In this document: positions 15,075 to 21,243 of the stretch, one piece after another
Layout: every line of letters starts with the position of its first letter
How positions within the stretch are numbered: the first letter of the stretch is position 1
Source: Actinomycetota bacterium
GTDB taxonomy: Bacteria > Actinomycetota > Actinomycetes > Mycobacteriales > Mycobacteriaceae
Reading direction: 5' to 3'
Assembly: GCA_018268465.1 (NCBI GenBank)
Contig: JAFDWN010000009.1
Span: forward strand, 1-34,028
Length of the DNA: 34,028 nt
The notes under the pieces: model-generated
What the model saw: only the letters and a program-made list of their open reading frames with translations
Database searches by the model: none
What the model was told of the DNA's origin: nothing
Program-made: the position numbers and the translations under genes

Positions 15075-15413
15075 CTAGTGCAGATAAGTGCGTCCGTAGC
15101 GGTCGTGGGCATCCTGGCTCGCATCAGTGACCAGCGCGACCCGACGATTCAGCAGTGTCGCTGTCGCGAACTCCGTCGCCTGACGGCCCCAGCACTCCTC
15201 GGTGCCTTTCGTCTCGGGGGTGTCGATGCCGAGAACGCGCACCCGCAGCCGTCCGCGAGCGTCGTCGACCACGTCGATCGTGTCGCCGTCGACGACGCGA
15301 AGCACGGTCGCTGTTGCGTCCGCACTGGCCGCCGGGGCGGCGCAGGCCGATGCGGGGGCGGCCAACATCGCAGTCGCACCCACGGTCAGGACGGAAGCTA
15401 AAGATGGTCTCAT
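15075..15413 (-). pseudogene. Secreted thermonuclease, N-terminal half (disrupted)
   Basis: N-terminal portion of a secreted SNase-like thermonuclease. Residues 1-30 form a signal peptide (VLTVGATAMLAAPASA). The nuclease core follows: VVDGDTIDVVD, then R59 in RVLGIDTPE with E67, C74-W-G-R, and DRYGR with R108. R59, E67 and R108 match the catalytic R35, E43 and R87 of staphylococcal nuclease by spacing. The frame ends three codons after DRYGRT in element DNA, so the last beta strand and C-terminal helix are missing; they lie at 82-279. The rejoined protein would be 172 aa. It lies 56 bp downstream of the XRE-like gene on the same strand, probably once one operon. The truncated product would probably be unstable and inactive. 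Confidence 0.87.
15077..15092. other. Right end of integrative element (attachment junction)
   Basis: GTGCG at 15088-15092 matches the left junction. Read inward on the minus strand, TTATCTGCACT (15087-15077) matches the left-end TTAACTGCAGT at 9 of 11 positions. Nuclease coding homology stops here: the frame gains only YLH and a TAG at 15075-15077. Confidence 0.65.
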
Positions 15414-15469
15414 GCATCCATTTTCGATGCTGTCGGCGGTGCTGCCTGCGGCCGATTGTTGCGCCAGGA

Positions 15470-16249
15470 TCAGGGGCTGGCCAGAGCGTCAATCAGGCTT
15501 TCCACCCTGGCGGCATCCTCGATGCTGAGCACCTCGCCCGCCTCGGCCGACTCGACCAACTCCACAGGGATTCCGCCTACTACGGCCGCCTCGCCGGCGA
15601 CGAGGTTGGCCCGGCGCCGGACTGCATATAGTCGCTGCCCTAGCGTGGCGTCAGGATGCGCTGCCGCCTTGAGCATGAGGTCGTCGTAGCGGCCCCGAAT
15701 ATGACCGAGGGATTTCACCACCTCGGCCGGAGAGCCCTGGCTATGTCGCATCGCGCGAATTGCCAACGCCTCCAGCTTGCGCAGGTCAGTCAGAATGCTT
15801 AACGCCCGGCTAGGGAAGTCCGGGGACGTCGCCGCGGGGAGGTCGTCGATCGCGGTGTCAAAACGGTCCAGGGCCAGCTCCAACGCGTCTACCACCAGAA
15901 TAGCGTCGGCCGACCCGCCGGGCGGCGCGGGCGTTTTGGTGGCGGCCACCGCGGGCGTGGGCGGCGCTAACGTTTCTGCGGGTGGATCGCCGCCGGCACG
16001 AATGCGCGCTATTGTTCCCGCCGGCCACTGCAAACACTGCTCAAGGGCGTGTCTACTGCGCTCCCTGGGCCACAAGCGGCCTTTCTCGAGACCGATCAGC
16101 GACGGGGCGGTGATCACCTTCCGGCGTGCCAACTCGCGCTGCGAGATCTTTAACTTAAGGCGTCGAGCTGCGACAGCGGCGCCCGCGCGGGCAATCCCGT
16201 CGTCGATCTCATCGGCCTCCACCGCGCCAGTGTAGCCAGCGGTCATCAC
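15470..16249 (-). CDS. XRE-like helix-turn-helix regulator
   Basis: A 259-aa protein with an N-terminal HTH (about residues 25-65: LKISQRELARRKVITAPSLIGLEKGR), typical of XRE/Cro-like repressors. After a proline/alanine linker (about 90-115) comes a helical region with no fold I recognise. Start GTG 16249 or ATG 16246. It is divergent from a small WhiB-like gene, and the gap holds a symmetric array of four TTTAGCAC sites that is a natural operator candidate for it. Downstream on the same strand is the disrupted thermonuclease. A role in plasmid copy, transfer or entry-exclusion control is possible but not shown. Confidence 0.65.
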   Translation of the reverse strand: MMTAGYTGAVEADEIDDGIARAGAAVAARRLKLKISQRELARRKVITAPSLIGLEKGRLWPRERSRHALEQCLQWPAGTIARIRAGGDPPAETLAPPTPAVAATKTPAPPGGSADAILVVDALELALDRFDTAIDDLPAATSPDFPSRALSILTDLRKLEALAIRAMRHSQGSPAEVVKSLGHIRGRYDDLMLKAAAHPDATLGQRLYAVRRRANLVAGEAAVVGGIPVELVESAEAGEVLSIEDAARVESLIDALASP

Positions 16250-16343
16250 GATTTCGGAACAACAGCGGGCACGTCACGGGCTGACTCCAGTGAAGAAAGC
16301 GCTAACACTTGCAGTCCCTCAGCGCCCGACAGTGGGCCAAACA

Positions 16344-16396
16344 TTTAGCACAGAGATTTAGCACTCACTAGTGCGGTGCTAAATGTTAGTGCTAAA
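16344..16396. promoter_or_regulatory. Symmetric four-site operator (TTTAGCAC x4)
   Basis: TTTAGCAC occurs at 16344-16351 and 16357-16364, and its reverse complement GTGCTAAA at 16376-16383 and 16389-16396. Repeats are 13 bp apart within each arm, and the arms mirror each other about position 16370, where the palindrome CACTAGTG (16366-16373) lies. The array sits between the divergent XRE-like and WhiB-like genes, 38 bp before the GTG at 16434. Direct repeats inside inverted arms suggest cooperative binding of two dimers. Confidence 0.75.
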
Positions 16397-16433
16397 GTTC
16401 GGGTTATTCGATAGCTCAGTGGGAGGAGCGACG

Positions 16434-16733
16434 GTGACCGTGACACTCCAACGACCAACGGTGCGCAGCAGCACTCAGCCCTGCGTGTCTGACCCCGACA
16501 GGTGGGCCGCTGGCGGCGACGACCCGGAGCTCAAGGCGCTCTGCCGAGGCTGCCCTCGGCGCTGGCAGTGCGCCAAGGACGCCCTCGACACCCCTGGCGC
16601 CGAAGGCATGTGGTCCGGGGTGCATATCCCCAAGGAAGGTCGGGGACGCAAATTTGCGCTACGCCAGCTGCGATCACTGGCCACCCATGGAGGACTTGTC
16701 GTTAAAGGCGCGCCTGGCGACGACGTCAGCTAG
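16434..16733 (+). CDS. Small WhiB-like (Wbl) iron-sulfur protein
   Basis: Actinobacterial WhiB-family protein of 99 aa. The four cluster-binding cysteines are C17 (QPCVSDPDRW), C37, C40 and C46 (CRGCPRRWQC), in the C-Xn-C-X2-C-X5-C pattern, followed by the turn GMWSG (58-62) and a basic DNA-binding tail (PKEGRGRKF). GTG 16434 is chosen because GGGAGGAG (16421-16428) sits at the right distance; the frame opens earlier at 16383, but that start lies inside the operator array. Wbl proteins bind [4Fe-4S] and act with sigma factor as redox or NO-responsive regulators. It is 367 bp upstream of rep in the same direction and probably helps control plasmid genes. Confidence 0.85.
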   Translation: MTVTLQRPTVRSSTQPCVSDPDRWAAGGDDPELKALCRGCPRRWQCAKDALDTPGAEGMWSGVHIPKEGRGRKFALRQLRSLATHGGLVVKGAPGDDVS

Positions 16734-16837
16734 CGACGCGGGCCGCGACCAGGCGTCAGAGAACCAGAGTGATCGGTGTGAAAGATGGTGCGGCGTGTCC
16801 TACCCGCCGCTGCGGAGCCCGTGAGGCATGCTCAGAC

Positions 16838-16881
16838 GGGCGCGGATATCCGCGCCCGGGTCGGCGCGGATATCCGCGCCG
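16838..16881. repeat. Two tandem perfect palindromes, core GGCGCGGATATCCGCGCC
   Basis: GGGCGCGGATATCCGCGCCC (16838-16857) and CGGCGCGGATATCCGCGCCG (16862-16881) are perfect 20-bp palindromes sharing an 18-bp core. Their centres are 24 bp apart, which would place bound dimers close to the same face of the helix. They lie 220 bp before rep. Rep binding sites (iterons) or operators are the likeliest reading. Confidence 0.7.
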
Positions 16882-17015
16882 GGGGAAGTTTAGTGTGCGC
16901 CACACCGAGCGCCACTGAGACGGAGAGGAGGCAGCCGACCAACCATATCGCCGGCGTGTAAACCCCGGCGGCACAAGTGAAAACCTCACAGCGAAGCGCC
17001 TAACGGACAAACCCC

Positions 17016-17094
17016 CGGTCCTGAGACCGAGGGTCGTCAGGTTCGAGTTGCCGCTCGAACCTTGGTGTCTTCGCGCGTCCCCTCCCTGAAGGGA
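17016..17094 (+). promoter_or_regulatory. Structured leader of rep mRNA
   Basis: Three potential hairpins follow each other: CGGTC-ctga-GACCG (17016-17029), AGGTTCGAG-ttgccg-CTCGAACCT (17039-17062, nine perfect pairs) and TCCC-tgaa-GGGA (17083-17094). The last includes the GGGA ribosome-binding site of rep six bases before the ATG at 17101. Translation of rep could be controlled by refolding or by an antisense RNA; no such RNA is demonstrated. Confidence 0.5.
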
Positions 17095-17100
17095 ATCGTC

Positions 17101-18306
17101 ATGAACGACGCATCCCACGGTAGCGCATGCCCGCCCGACGGTCTACCTGCAGCGCACCGTGACACCGCAACTCTGCTGACGCACCGCTACTACGGGTCGA
17201 GCGCCCTGCTGCGGCGGCGCGGTACCGCCCGCACCACACCCGAATCGATCCGCCGGGCCGGGGGCGAGTGCTTCGACCGGCTCCCCCGCATCGTCCTTGA
17301 AATCGAGCCGGTGGCGGCTATCCCCTGTTGGAGGGGTCGCGCCCGGAAGTGGGTGCACGAGACCGTGCCTACGGCCTACCGCAGCCGCTACGACAGTCAT
17401 GTCCGCCCCGCCATGCCGGGTAACCCTGTGAGCCTGAAATCGGTGATGGCAGTGGCCGAGGCGCGGGCATCGTTCGCTGATCACCGTACGGGCCGAAACT
17501 GCCGTCCAACGAACGACCGTCTCGCCGAAATTACCGGCCTCTCGATCCGCACCGTACAACGGGCATCGACCGCGCTACGGCTGCTCGGTGTCGCGACCGA
17601 AGTGATGCGCGGCCGGCAGCGCTCCCGTGACGAGCGGTTCGCCAGCTGGCGCGTCGGCGACCGCGGACGCGGATGGGCCTCAGTCTGGGCTCTGCACGAT
17701 TGTCGGTTCCGATCGCTGTCACCCCATCCCGAAGGGTCTTCTTTTAATCTTTTTAACTCTTGTAAGAAATCACTCACTACCACAAACCGGCGCAAAAGCG
17801 CCGGTCGCAGCGCCGCTTCGCGTCGCCCACGCCCCGACAACAGAGCGCTGCTGCTGGCAAACCGCTGGATAGCCGATCCGCAAACTCCGGCCTGGGCCCG
17901 CCGGTATCGAACCGGCGGACCGTGGGCGGCGGTGCTGACCACAGTCGCCCAACACGGCTGGACACCTCGGGATCTCAACCAGCTGCTCACCGATTGGGTC
18001 GGTACCGGCCACTGGATCCCCGAAAGCCCGTACAAACCGATCGGGCTGCTCGGCAAGATCATCGCCAGTCACGGCAACCCCGCCGAACGGCCCGCAGCCC
18101 TAGACGAGGCCCGTGAGCAGGCCGAACTGCTCGCCGTCAGGCAACGCATTGATGCCCAGATCCAGAACCGCGAAACCCAGCGTCGGGCCCGCGAGGCCGG
18201 ACGTGCTGCCCTGCAGGGTCCAGGGCACCAGGCCGCGCGGGCGATCCTCGACGAGATCGCGCGGCGGAGGAAAGGGCGCGGCAGCGGTGCCGGGGCGACC
18301 CCATGA
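17101..18306 (+). CDS. Putative plasmid replication initiator (Rep) with winged HTH
   Basis: A 401-aa basic protein that I take as the replication initiator, because of its place next to two partition loci and its build. Residues about 138-162 (NDRLAEITGLSIRTVQRASTALRLLGV) form a helix-turn-helix, with R/K-rich flanks. The middle (SLSPHPEGSSFNLFNSCKKSLTTTN) is encoded by an unusually AT-rich stretch. The C-terminal half holds WTPRDLNQLLTDWVG and a charged coiled-coil-like tail (about residues 330-395). ATG 17101 has GGGA six bases upstream. It overlaps the next WhiB-like gene by ATGA. Similar HTH proteins occur on mycobacterial and rhodococcal plasmids as recalled, but the replication role is inferred. 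Confidence 0.6.
   Translation: MNDASHGSACPPDGLPAAHRDTATLLTHRYYGSSALLRRRGTARTTPESIRRAGGECFDRLPRIVLEIEPVAAIPCWRGRARKWVHETVPTAYRSRYDSHVRPAMPGNPVSLKSVMAVAEARASFADHRTGRNCRPTNDRLAEITGLSIRTVQRASTALRLLGVATEVMRGRQRSRDERFASWRVGDRGRGWASVWALHDCRFRSLSPHPEGSSFNLFNSCKKSLTTTNRRKSAGRSAASRRPRPDNRALLLANRWIADPQTPAWARRYRTGGPWAAVLTTVAQHGWTPRDLNQLLTDWVGTGHWIPESPYKPIGLLGKIIASHGNPAERPAALDEAREQAELLAVRQRIDAQIQNRETQRRAREAGRAALQGPGHQAARAILDEIARRRKGRGSGAGATP
17737..17785. other. AT-rich island inside rep
   Basis: About 49 bp with runs such as TCTTCTTTTAATCTTTTTAA interrupt an otherwise strongly GC-rich gene. The protein stays in frame and reads SSFNLFNSCKKS. It could be a duplex-unwinding element if the origin lies within rep, or simply a divergent linker. 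Confidence 0.4.
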
Positions 18307-19046
18307 ACCATTCAGCCGAACCGGACGCCGTGGCAGCGACTGTGTCGCTGCCCTGCCACGCCGACCCCGATCAGTGGTTCGATCCCGCCGCGCGGACACA
18401 GTCGTTGGCCGCCTGCCTGCGATGCCCGCGCCGCCGGTGGTGCGCGCGCCGCGCGCTGACATGCCGGCCTTCGTGGGGAATGTGGGCGGGTGTGTGGATC
18501 GACGGCCGCTTCGCCCCTGTGGCGCATCGGCTGAACTCCATCGCCGCCGATGCTCCTCCCCCGCGCGCCACCGGGGCCGTCGCCGCAAGCACGCCGCTCC
18601 CTTGCGCGACCGGAGTCCCCTCCCCCGCCGGCGCCCGCTGCTCCACGCCGGCACCCGCGGCCGCGCTGGTGTGGGCACGGGCCAGCGGGCACTGCGAGAT
18701 CATGGCGCCAGACTGCCGCTTGTCGGCGGACTCTCTTGAGTCCCGTCTCGGCGAGCAACCCGGCGAGAGCACCGCGTCAACCCTGTTCGCCGTCTGCGTA
18801 CGCTGCGCCAATTTGATCGCGAGCCTTGACCCAAGGCTGGCCCGCCGGCTCGGCTACCGTGTCTGTTCCCGAGATCGAGCCCCCGACGCGCCCTTTCTGT
18901 GGCGCCAACAGCATTGGGTCACCCTGAGTACCGACGGCGCCTGTGGTGACGCTTCCCCACCAGCACCCGGCCGCGCCGGGCGAGACCGACCAAACCTGGT
19001 TCCCAATGGGCCTCCGGATCAGCGGCTGCGTCGTTGCACGGGATGA
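18303..19046 (+). CDS. WhiB-like protein with an extra C-terminal four-cysteine domain
   Basis: A 247-aa protein, over twice the usual WhiB length. Residues 15-70 are a Wbl domain: C18 (LPCHADPDQWF), C38, C41 and C47 (CLRCPRRRWC), then GMWAGVW. After a proline/alanine-rich linker with two isolated cysteines (C101, C113), residues about 125-220 form a second module with C131-X6-C138 and C165-X2-C168 (CVRC) and a conserved-looking LARRLGYRVC ... FLWRQQHWV. The second cysteine set could hold zinc or another cluster. The gene overlaps rep by ATGA and is therefore coupled to replication gene expression, suggesting redox-linked control of the plasmid. Not resembling the seven chromosomal WhiB proteins is an impression, not a search result. 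Confidence 0.72.
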   Translation: MNHSAEPDAVAATVSLPCHADPDQWFDPAARTQSLAACLRCPRRRWCARRALTCRPSWGMWAGVWIDGRFAPVAHRLNSIAADAPPPRATGAVAASTPLPCATGVPSPAGARCSTPAPAAALVWARASGHCEIMAPDCRLSADSLESRLGEQPGESTASTLFAVCVRCANLIASLDPRLARRLGYRVCSRDRAPDAPFLWRQQHWVTLSTDGACGDASPPAPGRAGRDRPNLVPNGPPDQRLRRCTG

Positions 19047-19606
19047 AGGCTCACCCCGAGCGCGGCAGTAACCCGCACCGGCACCGATGCAGCGCTGACC
19101 TGCAATATCCGGGCTAACGACGGGACAACACCGGATGATTCACGCGTCTGAAGACGCATGGAGGCCGTGTAACCAAACGGACGTCACGCGGAACCACGCC
19201 GGGCGTGAAACGTCCGTACGACCGGACGTACTGACGCTTGACCCTCGTACAGATGGCGGGTCGAACGCCGATTGACCTGCCGAGCTATAGACGTCCGGCG
19301 CACCGGACGTCGGTTTTGGCGTATCCCGGGCGCAACGTCGGGTGGTGCACCCAGACTGACGGTCTCGCGGACACACGGCCAGACGATGGAGCGAACACAC
19401 CGCCGGCTACACGGCCCGAAGCCCAGCCGTCCACCCGCACCGATGTCCGCCGGCTGAGTCGTCCACTCGCACCGGCGGCGAATCTTCCGTGCCGCACCCC
19501 AATCACACAAACGACCACACGTCCCAACAGTCACTCCAGTAACGGTTCGATCACACTGCGGTGCGGCGCCACGGGAATCCGTGCGCCGGGACATACGTTG
19601 GCCGCC
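19047..19606. other. 560-bp region before first parA: candidate centromere
   Basis: No separate gene is supported. An open frame continuous with parA extends back to 19238, but its composition and the palindromes inside it argue against translation. The region contains two ACGTCCG-N6-CGGACGT palindromes and a half-site, consistent with a partition site or parA operator. Confidence 0.55.
19210..19310. repeat. Two ACGTCCG-N6-CGGACGT palindromes (candidate parS/operator 1)
   Basis: ACGTCCG-tacgac-CGGACGT lies at 19210-19229 and ACGTCCG-gcgcac-CGGACGT at 19291-19310, 81 bp apart; the second extends by one more pair on each side. A lone CGGACGT is at 19178-19184. The sites precede the first parA, as expected for a centromere or autoregulatory operator bound by its partner protein. 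Confidence 0.65.
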
Positions 19607-20536
19607 ATGACGATGAGCGGACCGGCCCGAACAATCCTCGTGGCCAACCAGAAGGGCGGCGTCGGGAAATCCACTACGGTTGCCGCGGTGGCGGAAATGA
19701 TCGCCGCGGCGGGTAAGCGGGGACGACGGGTGCTCGTCGTCGATGGGGACCCGCAGGCCAATGTCACCGTCGAGGATCTCGGCGTCACCGGCGACCGCGG
19801 CCAGTCACTGTCGCAAACGCTGCAATACGGGGCCCCACTGGTACCAGTGCGCAACGTACGACCCAACCTCGACGTCGTGGCTGGGGGACCCCAACTGGCG
19901 GTCGTCGGCGCCGCAGCGCACCTGATGTCCGAAAGCGGCATCAATATGGCGACCAACTTGGAGACCGCGCTGTCGGCGCTGTGCGAATCCGAAGGGTACG
20001 ACCTAGTCGTCATCGACTCCGGACCCGGAGACGTCCCACTGTTGGACACCTACCTGGCCGTCGCCAACTACCTCCTCATACCCACCCGCGACGATCAGGC
20101 AAGCCTGGGCGGCGTCGAACGCCTCGCCCGCCGGTTCTGGCGTGCCCGCAAACATGGCGCGTCAATTCAGCTGCTCGGCGTGCTGCTCTTCGACGTCAAC
20201 CCGCGCGCCGTCAAACGCAACCAGGAGGTGTTCGCCCAGGTCCGCGAGATGCTCGAGGGAAGCGGGACCACGCCCTTCGACATCACCATCCGCTCGGCGC
20301 CAGCCGCCGCCGTCGACATGCGCACCCTGCACAGGACCGCAGGTGAGCTGGTCGCGCTGGCCCACGACGACCGTCGGAGCCGGCTGGCCCGGCTGCGCGA
20401 CAAACAAAGTCCCGAACGAGGACTGTGGACCAGCGACCCCAGCGGTCTCGCCGCCGACTACCAGGAACTGGTCCGCGAGATCATCGGCCGGCTCGTCCGC
20501 TTCGAATCCACACCCATGGAGGTGAGCGCCGGATGA
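19607..20536 (+). CDS. ParA-type partition ATPase (first locus)
   Basis: Walker-type partition ATPase, 309 aa. The deviant Walker A motif is KGGVGKST (residues 16-23), followed by VLVVDGDPQANV (switch I region) and YDLVVIDSGPGDVP (Walker B). It lacks an N-terminal HTH, so it is closer to ParA type Ib than P1-like ParA. ATG 19607 is chosen because the ParA fold begins immediately after it; the frame is open back to 19238, but that stretch is low-complexity and carries the palindromes. It would move plasmid copies by an ATP-dependent nucleoid gradient, with the overlapping downstream gene (ATGA) as its DNA-binding partner. Confidence 0.85.
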   Translation: MTMSGPARTILVANQKGGVGKSTTVAAVAEMIAAAGKRGRRVLVVDGDPQANVTVEDLGVTGDRGQSLSQTLQYGAPLVPVRNVRPNLDVVAGGPQLAVVGAAAHLMSESGINMATNLETALSALCESEGYDLVVIDSGPGDVPLLDTYLAVANYLLIPTRDDQASLGGVERLARRFWRARKHGASIQLLGVLLFDVNPRAVKRNQEVFAQVREMLEGSGTTPFDITIRSAPAAAVDMRTLHRTAGELVALAHDDRRSRLARLRDKQSPERGLWTSDPSGLAADYQELVREIIGRLVRFESTPMEVSAG

Positions 20537-21243
20537 CCCCGACCCGCCAGAAAGCCAAACCGGTCTTCGATCCCTCCGCGCTCGACCAAGACCTCGACGA
20601 CCTGTGGCCGGCCCCGAAGACACACCAGACACCGCAGCCGGTCGCGCCACCGCCGGCACCAGCAGCGCCTTCGACCCCGCACACAACTCCGACGCCACCC
20701 CTGGCGGCGCCGACGAGTTCTCCTGCCCAACCTGCCGCGCCCGAAACTCCGTTGCCGACCGCCGTTCCGCAGATCGCCGTTTCACCGACAACTCCAGCAG
20801 CGCAACCCGCCAACCACAGCGGCGATGCACAGCAGCCGAACAAGGCTCGGATCCGCCCGCCAGAGGTCCTGCTGTCATCGGAGGTCTACGACGAGCTCTA
20901 CCGAGTTCAGCTCGCGGAAAAGAAGGTTCGCCGCGGTCTCGCGCGCACCATGGGCGCCATCGTGCTCGACGCTATCGAAGCCCACGCCACCCGCCTGGCC
21001 ACCACCTGGGCCAACCAACAGGACGCGGTAGGGGAGGGGCAGCTCTTCGAACGACCCTCCTCGAACGCAGTGCCGCGCCGCCGCAGGCACGCCACCGCAC
21101 CACGCACCGTGGTGCTCTCCGGCGTCACCGCCGCCAACGGGCAACGACTCGACAACCTGGTCCTCGCGTGGGGGGCCGGAACACGCAGTGCGCTCGTAGA
21201 ACAAGCCCTCCGCTACGAGTTCGACCTGCTACCGCACCGCTGA
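20533..21243 (+). CDS. Putative centromere-binding partner of the first ParA
   Basis: A 236-aa protein without a ParB domain. Residues 1-105 are a proline/threonine/alanine-rich disordered region, whose first part (VFDPSALDQDLDDLWP) may contact ParA. Residues about 110-165 (IRPPEVLLSSEVYDELYRVQLAEKKVRRGLARTMGAIVLDAIEAH) and 190-236 (RTVVLSGVTAANGQRLDNLVLAWGAGTRSALVEQALRYEF) each have a beta strand followed by two helices, compatible with ribbon-helix-helix DNA binding. Position and ATGA overlap with parA make a ParB-like function likely. Its target would be the ACGTCCG-N6-CGGACGT sites. The fold is inferred from pattern only. Confidence 0.6.
   Translation: MTPTRQKAKPVFDPSALDQDLDDLWPAPKTHQTPQPVAPPPAPAAPSTPHTTPTPPLAAPTSSPAQPAAPETPLPTAVPQIAVSPTTPAAQPANHSGDAQQPNKARIRPPEVLLSSEVYDELYRVQLAEKKVRRGLARTMGAIVLDAIEAHATRLATTWANQQDAVGEGQLFERPSSNAVPRRRRHATAPRTVVLSGVTAANGQRLDNLVLAWGAGTRSALVEQALRYEFDLLPHR

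Larger units (their letters stand above)
275..15092. mobile_element. Integrative metal-resistance element with paired tyrosine recombinases, inserted in a thermonuclease gene
   Basis: The two halves of one thermonuclease gene flank this segment in the same orientation. The N-terminal half is at 15087-15413 and the C-terminal half at 82-279, both minus strand. Both junctions carry GTGCG (275-279 and 15088-15092); joining them there regenerates the unbroken motif DRYGRTLAYV. Just inside the ends is an imperfect inverted repeat, TTAACTGCAGT at the left (281-291) and TTATCTGCACT read inward from the right (15077-15087), 9 of 11 identical. Two tyrosine recombinases lie at the left end, and arsenic, metal and methyltransferase genes fill the rest. 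This layout resembles the Tn554 group of unit transposons, which use recombinase pairs and make no long target duplication. Exact boundaries within GTGCG cannot be fixed from one sequence. Confidence 0.85.
16734..17100 (+). other. Intergenic region before rep: candidate replication-control/origin segment
   Basis: This 367-bp gap holds no convincing gene. It contains two tandem 20-bp palindromes (16838-16881), an inverted repeat CGCCGG/CCGGCG (16949-16970), two strong hairpins (17016-17062) and a small stem covering the ribosome-binding site of rep. Such density before a replication gene fits an origin or replication control region, but no AT-rich unwinding stretch is present here; one is found inside rep. 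Confidence 0.5.

Noticed and set aside
275-15092. Classical transposon with long terminal repeats and target duplication
   Set aside because: Only a 5-bp shared GTGCG and an 11-bp imperfect inverted motif are present, and no DDE transposase was seen; the recombinase type fits conservative integration.
17034-17066. tRNA-like GGTTCGA in the rep leader
   Set aside because: The T-arm-like sequence is half of a perfect nine-pair hairpin with a six-base loop; no acceptor, D or anticodon arms fit around it.
19238-19606. N-terminal extension of the first ParA by 123 residues
   Set aside because: The stretch is low in structure, contains the palindromes and precedes the normal ParA start; the ATG at 19607 fits the family length.
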